Below are positions 23,582 through 31,416 of a stretch of DNA of 35,315 nucleotides, piece by piece. The notes beneath the pieces were generated by a model that made no database searches, had not been told where the DNA came from, and worked only from the letters and a program-made list of their open reading frames with translations. This DNA is from Aureimonas ureilytica (GTDB lineage Bacteria; Pseudomonadota; Alphaproteobacteria; Rhizobiales; Rhizobiaceae), in NCBI RefSeq assembly GCF_001475935.1, contig NZ_LDQA01000043.1, forward strand, positions 1-35,315, written 5' to 3'. Position 1 is the stretch's first letter. Every line of letters starts with the position of its first letter. The translations under genes were made by a program, and so were the position numbers.

Positions 23582-24076
23582 GTCTTCCTCCCCAGGATGA
23601 CGAACGCGCGCCAGGGCCGAGAGGCCCGGATGGACGCGTCCCCGACCTGCCCCTGACCGGCGGGCAGGCATGCCGTCTGCGATGTCGGGGCTTGGCCCGC
23701 GCTTGTGTTCGCGTGGGGACAGGCCCTGTCTCTGTGATGTCGCCGCACGGCCGCGAGGCGAGGCGAGCCCGCCGCGTTCGGACATGCTGATGGGGTGGGG
23801 CATCCGCCATCGTGGCGGGCGCCCGGCTGTTGGTCCTCCGGCGGCGAGGAGCTCGCCGCCATGCTCCGGCGCTCTTGTCGGGCCGGTTCGCGCTGCCGTC
23901 GTCCGAAGACGCCGGCTGGTATAACGAGATGTTAGGATCGGTTGCCGAACGATTGCAAGCGTCTTTTGTCTAGATTCAGACAAAAGCATGTTGCGCCGCA
24001 CTGGCTGACGGATTGTCACTGGCGCGACGCCGCCTCCGATTGCATAGTCGAGGCTTCAAGGGCGCACGGCCCTGTT
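23582..24076. promoter_or_regulatory. Divergent promoter region, frcB / ROK repressor
   Basis: This 495-bp region between frcB and the repressor gene must hold both promoters. The only strong structure is the palindrome at 23963-23986. The remaining DNA is GC-rich and gives only chance open frames. No clear -35/-10 pair stands out. Confidence 0.45.
23963..23986. promoter_or_regulatory. Palindromic operator of the sugar operon
   Basis: CTTTTGTCT (23963-23971) and AGACAAAAG (23978-23986) are perfect 9-bp arms around AGATTC. It is the longest perfect inverted repeat in this intergenic region and has the size of a ROK-repressor site. Only one copy was noticed in the window. Binding by the divergent ROK protein is inference. 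Confidence 0.6.
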
Positions 24077-25312
24077 TTGGAAAGACGGATTCTGAGCCTC
24101 GCAGCCCCACTGTCCGACACATCGCTCGCCAGTCTCAGCGTCTGCGGCTCGGTTCTCAGCACGGTCGCGGCGGCCGGGGAGGGGATCTCGCGCGCGGCCT
24201 TGGCCGAGGCGACGAACCTTTCTCGCATGACCCTGGCGCAGCGCCTGTCGGCGCTTCAGGCCGCCGGCCTCGTGCGCGAGGAGGGAAGCGCCGTGCCGAG
24301 CGGCGGGCGGCCGACGCGGCTGCTCGGCCTCGACCCCGGTGCGGGCGTTCTCCTGACCGCCGACATGGGCGAGACGCATATGCGCTTGGCCGTCACCGAT
24401 CTCGCGCCGGCGGTGCTGATCCAGGAACTGGTGCCCTTCCGCATCGCGGACGGGCCGGAGGCGGCGATGGAGCGGCTCGCCATGGGCTTCGGCCGGCTTC
24501 TGGCCGATCTCGGCGGGCGGCGCTTCGTCGCCGCGGTCGGCCTCAGCTTGCCCGCGCCGGTGGATCATCGCCTCGGGCGCGTCTATGGCCCCTCGATCCT
24601 CACCGGCTGGGACGATTTCCCTTTGGGAGACTGGCTGCGTGTGCGCTACGACGCGCCGGTGGCGGCCGAGAACGACGTCAACCTTCTGGCCATCTTCGAG
24701 CATCGCCGGCTGCCCGAACGGCCCGACGATTTCCTCTTCGTGAAGATGGGCACGGGCATCGGCTCAGGGATTGTCGCCAATGGCCGGCTTCAGCGCGGCG
24801 CGCGCGGCGCGTCGGGCGATATCGGCCATATGCAGTTTCTGGAGCCCGGCGCGCCGCTCTGCCGCTGCGGCAAGATCGGCTGTTTCGAGGCGCGCGCGGC
24901 GGGCTGGGCCTTGGCGCGCGACCTGCGCGCCCAAGGGCTGGAGGCGCGCGACGCGCGCGACGTGATCGCCCATGTCGAGGCCGGACGGCCGGAGGCCCTG
25001 GCGCTGGTGCGGGCGGCGGGGGCGGCGGCCGGCGAGGCGCTCGGCCATGTCGTCGCGGTGCTGAACCCCGAGCGCATCGTCATCGGCGGCACGCTGGCGC
25101 GCGCGGGTGAAGTCCTTCTGCGGCCGATCCGCGAGACGGTGGCCCGGCGCTGCCTGCCGCTCGCCGTGCGCGATCTCACCATCACGGCGGCGCTGCCCGT
25201 GCCCGAAGCCTCGCTGATCGGCGCGGCGCATTGCGCGCGCGAGCTGGCGCTGAGTTCTGCCGGGGCCGACCCGTTCCTCGCCCGCTACCGGCAATGGCTG
25301 GAAGCGGCCTGA
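24077..25312 (+). CDS. ROK-family transcriptional repressor of the sugar operon
   Basis: This 411-residue protein has an N-terminal winged helix (ISRAALAEATNLSRMTLAQRLSALQAAGLVREEG, residues about 37-70) and a ROK sugar-binding domain. GTGIGSGI, GDIGHMQF and the zinc motif CRCGKIGCFEARAAG are diagnostic. The frame starts at a TTG at 23942, but that would place the 24-bp palindrome inside the gene. TTG 24077, the first residue of MERRILSLAAPLSDTSL, gives the usual distance to the DNA-binding helices. The ribosome site is poor, so the start stays open. It is divergent from frcB and probably senses the imported sugar or its phosphate. Confidence 0.85.
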   Translation: MERRILSLAAPLSDTSLASLSVCGSVLSTVAAAGEGISRAALAEATNLSRMTLAQRLSALQAAGLVREEGSAVPSGGRPTRLLGLDPGAGVLLTADMGETHMRLAVTDLAPAVLIQELVPFRIADGPEAAMERLAMGFGRLLADLGGRRFVAAVGLSLPAPVDHRLGRVYGPSILTGWDDFPLGDWLRVRYDAPVAAENDVNLLAIFEHRRLPERPDDFLFVKMGTGIGSGIVANGRLQRGARGASGDIGHMQFLEPGAPLCRCGKIGCFEARAAGWALARDLRAQGLEARDARDVIAHVEAGRPEALALVRAAGAAAGEALGHVVAVLNPERIVIGGTLARAGEVLLRPIRETVARRCLPLAVRDLTITAALPVPEASLIGAAHCARELALSSAGADPFLARYRQWLEAA

Positions 25313-25341
25313 CAGGTTTCCCCAGAACGATTTCGTTTCCA

Positions 25342-25375
25342 GCGAATCGGGTTGGCCGCTGACAACTCGATTCGC
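25342..25375. terminator. Hairpin between convergent repressor and phosphatase genes
   Basis: GCGAATCG (25342-25349) and CGATTCGC (25368-25375) are perfect 8-bp arms around 18 bases. It sits in the 80-bp gap between two convergent stop codons. No U-tract is clear, so a bidirectional, possibly factor-dependent terminator is only a suggestion. Confidence 0.3.
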
Positions 25376-25392
25376 CGAAAGGGGCCGCGCGC

Positions 25393-26184
25393 TCAATCCT
25401 GAAAGAACATCGCCTCCAGCGCGGGATAGAGTTCGGGCGAGGCGACGACGAGCGCGTTGCCGTTCCAGAGGCCGTCATCGGCCAGGAAGTCGTTCGACTG
25501 GCCACCCGCCGCCTCGATGACCGCCAGCGCGCCCAAGCAATCCCAGGAATTGATGTGCCGCTCGACATAGCCGACGAGCCGACCCGCCGCGAGATAGGCG
25601 AGCGAGAGCGCGCCCGAGCCGTCGCGGTAGAACATGCCGCCGGCCTTCAAGAGGCGCTCGAAGGCGGGCAGGAAGGTTTCGGGCGGAAGGCGGGTGGAAT
25701 AGCCGGCGGCGACCAGTCCTTCCTTCACCGAGCCCGCGCTTTTGATGTGGATCGGGCGGCCGTTGAGCTGGGCCTCATGGCCCTCGCCGCCGGTGAACAG
25801 TTCGTCGCGCGCCGGAGCGTAGACGAAGCCCATGCGGTTCTTGCCCCCTTGCACGAAGGCGATGGAGACGCACCAGCTCGACATGCCGCTCACGAAAGGC
25901 TGCGTGCCGTCGATCGGGTCCACCACCCAGATGCCCTGATCCCCGGCGAACTCCGTGCGCCCGGTTTCCTCGCCGAGGAACGCGTCCTGCGGAAAGGCGT
26001 CTGCGATGCGCTCGCGGATCATGGTTTCGACGCCGACATCGGCCTCGCTCGCCATGTCCTGCAAGCCCTTGGAGCGGATGGTGAGGCTTTCGAGCCGGCG
26101 GAAATAGTCGAGCGCGAGCGCGCCGGCCTCGCGCACCAGAGCTTCGGCGAAGGCAAAGCGCGCGTCGAGTTCGGAAGGCGTCAT
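25393..26184 (-). CDS. Inositol-monophosphatase-family phosphatase
   Basis: This Mg-dependent sugar, inositol or histidinol phosphatase has 263 residues. The metal motifs are GEETGRTEF (first Glu), VVDPIDGTQPFVSG (D-P-I-D-G-T) and SWDCLGALAVIEAAGG (W-D). The frame is open up to a GTG at 26250, overlapping the upstream kinase gene. ATG 26184, 45 bp after the ROK kinase stop, gives a normal N-terminus. The ribosome site is weak. It is probably co-transcribed with the ROK kinase. A role in removing phosphate from a sugar phosphate is plausible; histidinol-phosphatase is an alternative often assigned to this subgroup. Confidence 0.87.
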   Translation of the reverse strand: MTPSELDARFAFAEALVREAGALALDYFRRLESLTIRSKGLQDMASEADVGVETMIRERIADAFPQDAFLGEETGRTEFAGDQGIWVVDPIDGTQPFVSGMSSWCVSIAFVQGGKNRMGFVYAPARDELFTGGEGHEAQLNGRPIHIKSAGSVKEGLVAAGYSTRLPPETFLPAFERLLKAGGMFYRDGSGALSLAYLAAGRLVGYVERHINSWDCLGALAVIEAAGGQSNDFLADDGLWNGNALVVASPELYPALEAMFFQD

Positions 26185-26228
26185 GGAATTTGGGTCCGTT
26201 GCGGGAGGATGAGAAAGGGGAGCGGTCT

Positions 26229-27128
26229 TTATCCGTCCTTCCAGAGCCACGCGGCGCCGCGCACGCCGCTGGCATCGCCGTGCCGCGATGGGACGACCGG
26301 CGTGTGGAAGACGGTGGAGAACGTATAGCGCGCGATCATGGGCGGCAGCTCGTCATAAAGCTCGGGCACGTTGGACATGCCCCCGCCCATCACGAAAATA
26401 TCGGGGTCGAGCGCGTTGACGACGACGGACAGCCCACGCGCCACGCGGTCGACATAGCGGGTCCAGAGCAGGCCGGCGAGCCGGTCTCCGCCGCGCTTCA
26501 TCGCCATGATCTCGGCCGCCTTGCGCTCGGTGCCCGTATGGAGAGCGAACTCCGCCTCGAAGGCGCGGCCGGAGACCCAGGTTTCCAGGCAGCCATGCTT
26601 GCCGCAATAGCAGGGGCGGCCGGGCAGTTCGGACTGGTTGGGGAAGGGCAGGGGGTTGTGACCCCATTCGCCGCCCGAATTGTTCGGCCCGTGATGGGCG
26701 CGCCCGCCGACCGCGATGCCCGCGCCCGCGCCGCTGCCCAGGATCACCGCGAAGACGACATTGTGTCCCGCGCCCGCGCCGTCCACCGCTTCGGAGGCGG
26801 CCAGGCAGTCGGCGTCGTTCTCGACGCGCACCTCGCGGCCCAGCCGCTCGGTCAGGTCCTTCTCCACCGGGCGGCCGAGCAGCCAGGTGGAACTCGCGCC
26901 CTTTCCGAGGCGCGATTTGGGCTCCAGCGAGCCGGGAATGCCGATGCCGATCGTGCCGCGCTGGCCGGTCTTGGCCTCCATGTCGGAAATGATCGCGCCG
27001 ATCATGTCGATGCAGCCGAAATAGTCGTGGCGCGGCGTGTCGCGCCGCTCGCGCGCCAGCTCGGTGCCATCGGGCAGGAGAGCGACGCCCTCGATCTTCG
27101 TGCCGCCCCAGTCGATACCGATCAACAT
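26229..27128 (-). CDS. ROK-family sugar kinase, fructokinase-like
   Basis: This 299-residue kinase starts MLIGIDWGGTKIEGVALLPD, the phosphate-binding first strand of ROK kinases. It carries LGSGAGAGIAVGG, GGEWGHNPLPFP and the zinc motif CYCGKHGCLETWVSG, close to the Mak fructokinase pattern. It lacks the N-terminal DNA-binding domain of ROK repressors. ATG 27128 is chosen over a longer frame from 27179 because it starts directly at the fold and has a G-rich site upstream. With the frc-like transporter next door, fructose or mannose phosphorylation is the most likely role. The PfkB kinase in the neighbouring operon would otherwise be redundant, so the two may act on different sugars. Confidence 0.9.
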   Translation of the reverse strand: MLIGIDWGGTKIEGVALLPDGTELARERRDTPRHDYFGCIDMIGAIISDMEAKTGQRGTIGIGIPGSLEPKSRLGKGASSTWLLGRPVEKDLTERLGREVRVENDADCLAASEAVDGAGAGHNVVFAVILGSGAGAGIAVGGRAHHGPNNSGGEWGHNPLPFPNQSELPGRPCYCGKHGCLETWVSGRAFEAEFALHTGTERKAAEIMAMKRGGDRLAGLLWTRYVDRVARGLSVVVNALDPDIFVMGGGMSNVPELYDELPPMIARYTFSTVFHTPVVPSRHGDASGVRGAAWLWKDG

Positions 27129-27339
27129 GCGCCTGCCCCGCCTCCCCGGTTCGAGCCGGCTCCCGCTGATCGGCCGCACCCTCCTCCCGAAGGCGCTCGC
27201 CGGGGAACCCGATTCGCCGGGCGGAGCCTAAGCGAGGCATGGCCGCGCGCAAAGCGCCAAACGCGAAGCGTCCAACGGAAAGCGCGCGAGGCCAATTCCC
27301 GCGCACGGGATCTCCAGAGCGGGGATGCGAAACGGGGAA

Positions 27340-27374
27340 CCGGATGCCGTCCGGTGGGGACGGACGGCATCCGG
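27340..27374 (-). terminator. Hairpin downstream of the serine hydrolase gene
   Basis: CCGGATGCCGTCC (27340-27352) and GGACGGCATCCGG (27362-27374) are perfect 13-bp arms around a 9-nt loop. The structure begins 16 bases after the stop codon of the minus-strand serine hydrolase gene. Only short T runs follow on the minus strand, so termination would be partly factor-dependent. Confidence 0.5.
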
Positions 27375-27389
27375 GGGGATACGGAGGCC

Positions 27390-28580
27390 TCAGGCTGCGC
27401 GCGAAGCGCGCGTGCGATAGACCTCCGATTCGAGTTCGAGATAGAAGCCCACCGAGGCGGGATCGGCGAAGGGCAGGATCTGCGTCGCCCAGAAGCCGCC
27501 GATGCCGTTCTTCCGGTCGATCCAGTAATAGAGATTGGCAAGACCCGCCCAGGCGAGCGAGCCGGCGGGGCGTCCGGTCGGGGCGTCCTCGTCGTTGATC
27601 ATGAAGGTGAGGGCCCAGGATTTCGGCATTCCGGGAAAGAACTCGGCTTCGTTCGACAGGCTCGGGATCACGCCCGGCAGCGCCTTGATCTTCATGTCGC
27701 CGAGCCCGTTGCGCTCGGCCATGGCGACCGTCTCGGGTTTCAGGACGCGCCCATGCGGGCCGTCGCCGTCGTTCAGCCACATGCGGATGAACTTGGCGTA
27801 GTCGAGCGCGGTCGAATACAGGCCGTGGCCGCCCATGTGGACTTCCGGGTCCTGCGGCAACTCGAAATCGCCGAGCGGCGTCAGCACGCCCGAACTGTCG
27901 CGCTGGTGCATGGTCACGCGGCGCTCGCGCATGGCGGGCGTCATGGTGAAGGCCGTATCCTCCATGCCGAGCGGCTCGAAGACGCGCGTCTTCATGGCGT
28001 CGCCGAGGCGAGAGCCGGTGATGCCCTCGATCACCTGCCCCGCCCAGTCGATATTGGTGCCGTATTCCCAGGCATCGCCGGGGTCGAACAGAAGCGGCGT
28101 GCGAAGCGAGGCAAGCGAGGACGTGATGACGCTCGGTTGGCCCTGCTCCCTGGCGAGGCGGTGATAGGTCTCGTTGAAGAAGTCGTAGGCAAAGCCCGCC
28201 GTGTGAAGCAGGAGCATCCTCGTCGTGATGTCGCGCTTGGGCGCGCGCAGCCGGGGCGTGCCGTCGGTCTCGAACCCGTCGATCACCTGAAGCTCGCCGA
28301 TGGCGGGCGCATAGGTCCTGGCCGGAGCGTCGAGGTCGAGCCGTCCTTCTTCCACGAGCTGAAGCGCCACCGTGCCGGTGATCGCCTTGGTGGTCGAGAA
28401 GATCGCGAAGACGCTGTCGGGCGTCATGTCGGCCTCCCCGCCCAGCGCCCGCTTGCCCGCCGCGCCCTGAAACAGATTGCCCGCGCGATCGGTCACGACG
28501 GCAGCAACGCCCGGCACGCCCGGCTTGGAGGCGACGGCACTGGTGAGCACGGTCCCAACGGCTTTCTGCAATTCGGTCAT
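27390..28580 (-). CDS. Serine hydrolase, class C beta-lactamase/esterase fold
   Basis: This 396-residue protein of the beta-lactamase-related family (EstB-type esterases, penicillin-binding-like hydrolases) has the catalytic S-x-x-K in FSTTKAITG, Ser at about residue 63. EYGTNIDW would supply the activating Tyr. The third motif region is [15 protein letters not shown], with no canonical K-T-G, which points to esterase or peptidase rather than true beta-lactamase activity. No signal peptide is evident, so it is probably cytoplasmic. ATG 28580 has GGGAG seven bases upstream. It is divergent from an AraC regulator. Confidence 0.88.
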   Translation of the reverse strand: MTELQKAVGTVLTSAVASKPGVPGVAAVVTDRAGNLFQGAAGKRALGGEADMTPDSVFAIFSTTKAITGTVALQLVEEGRLDLDAPARTYAPAIGELQVIDGFETDGTPRLRAPKRDITTRMLLLHTAGFAYDFFNETYHRLAREQGQPSVITSSLASLRTPLLFDPGDAWEYGTNIDWAGQVIEGITGSRLGDAMKTRVFEPLGMEDTAFTMTPAMRERRVTMHQRDSSGVLTPLGDFELPQDPEVHMGGHGLYSTALDYAKFIRMWLNDGDGPHGRVLKPETVAMAERNGLGDMKIKALPGVIPSLSNEAEFFPGMPKSWALTFMINDEDAPTGRPAGSLAWAGLANLYYWIDRKNGIGGFWATQILPFADPASVGFYLELESEVYRTRASRAA

Positions 28581-28865
28581 GATCATTCTCCCTTCATGCC
28601 GATCGTCGAGGGCCATCGCCCGACGCCCGCTCGGCGTCCTGGAAAACGGCTTCGACAGAGCGCTTACGTTTACGTCATTCGTGCGCACCGCTCTGTCGGA
28701 AACCGGCAGATCCTGTCGATGATCGGCGGAAGATGCCTCTCCGGCCGATCATCCGGACAACCCTGGCCGGTTTGTTAAACACGCTTTCAAGCCGGAGTTG
28801 CCGTCGAACCCGTTCGTCCGTTAGCCTGCAAACGATCGGGGTTCGGATTGGAAAAAGGACAGTCC
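28581..28865. promoter_or_regulatory. Divergent promoter region, serine hydrolase / AraC regulator
   Basis: The 285-bp region separates the two start codons and should contain both promoters and the AraC-type binding sites. I see no long palindrome. The sequence TTACGTTTACGT (28665-28676) is a short direct repeat (TTACG twice, 6 bp apart) that could be part of a site, but this is weak. Confidence 0.35.
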
Positions 28866-29867
28866 ATGCTGCGCGATGCCCTTCTGTTCGACGCGCATGG
28901 GCGGGCGATCCGCCAGCATCATAAGGTCTTCTCGAAGGACTGGGACGAGATCGGCGAGTGGTCGCGGCGGGTCTATATGCCCTATGACGTCTCGCCCACC
29001 GGAAAGCTGATCCGCCCCCAATCCACCATGCATTCGGCCATGGTCGGCCGCATCATCGTCACGCGCTTCGCCTATGGTATTCCCGTCGGGATTCGCGACT
29101 GGTCGCAGGAGGCCGGCAACGCGGTGGTGCTGACCACGATTGGCGGCAATGCCAGCCATCGGCTGGACGATGGCGGCGCGGTGAACACGGGCTACGGCGA
29201 AAGCTTCGTGGTGGATTGCAGCCGCACCGATTATCACGTCGATTTCGACCCCGCCCATCTCCAGCTCAACCTCACCATTCCGCACGCCGTTCTGGAACAG
29301 GTCTGCCACGACTGGTTCGGCTTCGTGCCGGGCGATGCTCTGTGGCGCTTCAAATGCGGGCTGGGCGGGCAGGGGTCGAGCTGGCTGATATTGATGGACT
29401 ATGTGATGCGCTGCATCGCCGAAGCGCCGGATCGGCTGGCGCATGATCGCGTGGGCCGCCACCTCGAACAAACGATCTGCGTCCATCTTCTCAACGAATG
29501 GGCGTCGCGCGCCGGGCTCGACCTGTCCGACCCCCGCCATGCGCTGGCGCCCCGCGTGGTGCGGGCGGCCGAAGCCTATATGTCCGAGCACGCGGCCGAC
29601 CTTCCGACCATGGCCGAGGTCGCACGCGCGGCCGGCACCAGTCTGCGAAGCCTGACCGAAGCCTTTCGCCGGTTTCGCGGCACGACGCCCAGCCAGTTCC
29701 TGCGAGAGCAGCGGCTCCAGCGCGTCCGGCGCGACCTCGAAACCGCCCTGCCGGGCCAGACCGTGGCCGAGATCGCCGCCGCCTGGGGCTATATCAACAA
29801 GGGCGACTTCGCCCGCGCCTATCGCCAGCGCTTCGGCGAAGCACCCTCCGCCACGCTGCGGCGCTGA
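28866..29867 (+). CDS. AraC-family transcriptional regulator
   Basis: This 333-residue regulator has an N-terminal cupin-like ligand domain (about residues 1-200, AraC_binding_2 type) and a C-terminal AraC domain. The latter contains AEVARAAGTSLRSLTEAFRR, then GTTPSQFLREQRLQRVRRDL and the second helix-turn-helix AEIAAAWGYINKGDFARAYR. ATG 28866 follows AAAAAGGAC, a good ribosome site; a TTG at 28848 is the longer option. It most likely activates the divergent serine hydrolase gene. Confidence 0.92.
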   Translation: MLRDALLFDAHGRAIRQHHKVFSKDWDEIGEWSRRVYMPYDVSPTGKLIRPQSTMHSAMVGRIIVTRFAYGIPVGIRDWSQEAGNAVVLTTIGGNASHRLDDGGAVNTGYGESFVVDCSRTDYHVDFDPAHLQLNLTIPHAVLEQVCHDWFGFVPGDALWRFKCGLGGQGSSWLILMDYVMRCIAEAPDRLAHDRVGRHLEQTICVHLLNEWASRAGLDLSDPRHALAPRVVRAAEAYMSEHAADLPTMAEVARAAGTSLRSLTEAFRRFRGTTPSQFLREQRLQRVRRDLETALPGQTVAEIAAAWGYINKGDFARAYRQRFGEAPSATLRR

Positions 29868-29878
29868 CGGGATCAACG

Positions 29879-30634
29879 TCAGGCGCTCACGATCTCCAGC
29901 CCGGCGGCGCGCAAGGGGGCGAGTTTCTCATCGCAGACGCTCGCCTGCGTGACGAGGCTTGCGATCTCACTGATCGGCACGATGCAATAGGCCGAGGCCG
30001 CGCCGAGCTTCTCCTCCGTGGCGAGCACGATCGTCTCGGCCGATTGGCGCGCGATCAGCCGCTTGATCGATGCTTCTTCGCTGTCGCCCGTGGTCGCGCC
30101 CGCCTCCGGGTGCAGGCCCGTGACGCCCATGACATAGACGTCGGCGCGAATGCGGGAGATGGCCTCGGCGGAAGCCGCGCCGACCGCGACGATCGAATGC
30201 TTGAACAAGCGTCCGCCGATCAGCTCGACATCCAGATGCGGGTGCTGAACCAGCTCGACCGCGATGCTCGGGCTATGGGTGACGATCGTGGCGCTGAGAT
30301 CGCGCGGCAAGTGGCGCGCCAGCTGCACATTCGTCGTGCCGCCATCCAGAAACACGATCTGCCCCGGCCGGATCAGAGCGGCCGCCGCGCGCGCCAGCGC
30401 CAGCTTGGCGGCCGACCCGCTTTCCTCGCGCCGGGCGAAATCGGCAACGGCCGGCGAGGCCGGCAAGGCCCCGCCATGCACCCGTTGCAAAAGCCCCTCG
30501 CTGGCGAGTTCGCGCAGGTCGCGCCGGATCGTGTCCTCCGACAGGCCGAGTTCCTGCGCGAGGCTCTTGGCCACCACACGACCGTCCCGCAGCAAAACCG
30601 TCTGGATCAGCGCCTTGCGTTCGCTCGTCAGCAT
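29879..30634 (-). CDS. DeoR-family transcriptional regulator
   Basis: This 251-residue repressor starts MLTSERKALIQTVLLRDGRV. The N-terminal helix-turn-helix is VAKSLAQELGLSEDTIRRDLRELASEGLLQRVHGGAL, the family signature. The C-terminal DeoR sensor domain has IVFLDGGTTNVQLARHL, VVTHSP-like THSPSIAVEL and TGDSEEASIKRLIARQSAETIVLA. It typically binds a phosphosugar. ATG 30634 has GGACGG upstream. It is divergent from nudK, with three phased direct repeats between, so it probably represses one or both genes. Confidence 0.92.
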   Translation of the reverse strand: MLTSERKALIQTVLLRDGRVVAKSLAQELGLSEDTIRRDLRELASEGLLQRVHGGALPASPAVADFARREESGSAAKLALARAAAALIRPGQIVFLDGGTTNVQLARHLPRDLSATIVTHSPSIAVELVQHPHLDVELIGGRLFKHSIVAVGAASAEAISRIRADVYVMGVTGLHPEAGATTGDSEEASIKRLIARQSAETIVLATEEKLGAASAYCIVPISEIASLVTQASVCDEKLAPLRAAGLEIVSA

Positions 30635-30647
30635 CGCACCGTCCAAT

Positions 30648-30683
30648 GCACGAAGTTTCTTGACTCCGCACGATATTGCACGA
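30648..30683. promoter_or_regulatory. Three helically phased GCACGA repeats, DeoR operator
   Basis: GCACGA occurs at 30648-30653, 30668-30673 and 30678-30683, so starts are 20 and 10 bp apart and lie on one face of the helix. They sit in the 112-bp gap between the DeoR gene and nudK. DeoR-family proteins often bind direct repeats of this sort. The repeat is exact and visible; the binder is inferred. Confidence 0.6.
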
Positions 30684-30746
30684 AACATTGCGCCATTCCA
30701 GAGGGCGAGGCGTCCCGCTTTCGCTCCAGCCGGAGACCCAAGCCCC

Positions 30747-31346
30747 ATGAGCATCGCCCATCGTGTCCGCGTGGAGGACGTCACGCTTCTGTCGGACGAC
30801 TGGTTCGTTCTGAAGAAAACCGTCCTGTCCTACCAGCGCGGCGACGGCAGCTGGCAGCGCATGGCGCGCGAGACCTACGACCGGGGCAATGGCGCGACGA
30901 TCCTTCTCTACGACCCGGAGCGGCGGACCGTGATCCTGGTCCGGCAGTTCCGCTACCCAGCCTTCGTCAACGGGCACGACGATTTCCTGATCGAGACTCC
31001 CGCCGGGCTTCTGGATCAGGCCTCGCCGGAAGAGCGCATCCGCGCTGAGACCGAGGAGGAAACGGGGATTCGGGTGCGCGATGTCAGAGAAGTCTTCGAC
31101 GCCTTCATGAGCCCCGGCTCGGTAACGGAGCGCCTGCATTTCTTCGTGGCGCGCTACGAGGCAGGCGACCGCGCGTCCGAGGGCGGCGGCCTCCTGGAGG
31201 AAGGCGAGGATATCGACGTTCTGGAACTCACCATCGAGGAGGCGATGGGCCTGATCGCGGCGGGCGCGATCCGCGACGGCAAGACGATCATGCTCCTGCA
31301 ATATGCCGCGCTGAACCTTTTTTCCGCCACGGCGCAGGCCGCGTAA
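30747..31346 (+). CDS. nudK: Nudix hydrolase, NudK-type GDP-mannose pyrophosphatase
   Basis: This 199-residue enzyme closely matches the NudK pattern. It has YDRGNGATILLYDPERRTVI, ILVRQFRYPAF, LIETPAGLLD, then the Nudix helix with ETEEETG, FDAFMSPGSVTERLHFFVARY and AIRDGKTIMLL. One position normally Glu in the Nudix box is Ser (SPEERIRAETEEETG), but the metal-binding glutamates at the end are all present. It would hydrolyse GDP-mannose to mannose 1-phosphate and GMP, or a related nucleotide sugar. ATG 30747 was chosen because it begins at the family N-terminus; the site GGAG lies 12 bases away. The DeoR gene is divergent. Confidence 0.9.
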   Translation: MSIAHRVRVEDVTLLSDDWFVLKKTVLSYQRGDGSWQRMARETYDRGNGATILLYDPERRTVILVRQFRYPAFVNGHDDFLIETPAGLLDQASPEERIRAETEEETGIRVRDVREVFDAFMSPGSVTERLHFFVARYEAGDRASEGGGLLEEGEDIDVLELTIEEAMGLIAAGAIRDGKTIMLLQYAALNLFSATAQAA

Positions 31347-31357
31347 TAGCGGGTGGT

Positions 31358-31382
31358 CACGGGCGGCCCTGGCTCGCCCGTG
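31358..31382 (+). terminator. Terminator-like hairpin after nudK
   Basis: CACGGGCG (31358-31365) pairs with CGCCCGTG (31375-31382) around a 9-nt loop, starting 12 bases after the nudK stop. The trailing sequence TCCCTTGGTTTT gives a poor U-tract on the plus strand. It lies between convergent genes and could serve both strands. Confidence 0.45.
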
Positions 31383-31416
31383 TCCCTTGGTTTTGGGTGC
31401 GCGATCGAAGCGACGC

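Noticed and set aside
24077-25312. ROK gene as a sugar kinase
   Set aside because: It has an N-terminal winged helix and lies divergent from the operon, so it is a repressor; the kinase is the separate gene at 26229-27128.
27390-28580. Serine hydrolase as an antibiotic-resistance beta-lactamase
   Set aside because: No signal peptide and no K-T-G motif are visible, so an esterase or peptidase role fits better.
26190-28778. 862-residue plus-strand frame
   Set aside because: It is antisense to the ROK kinase and serine hydrolase, which carry clear family motifs.
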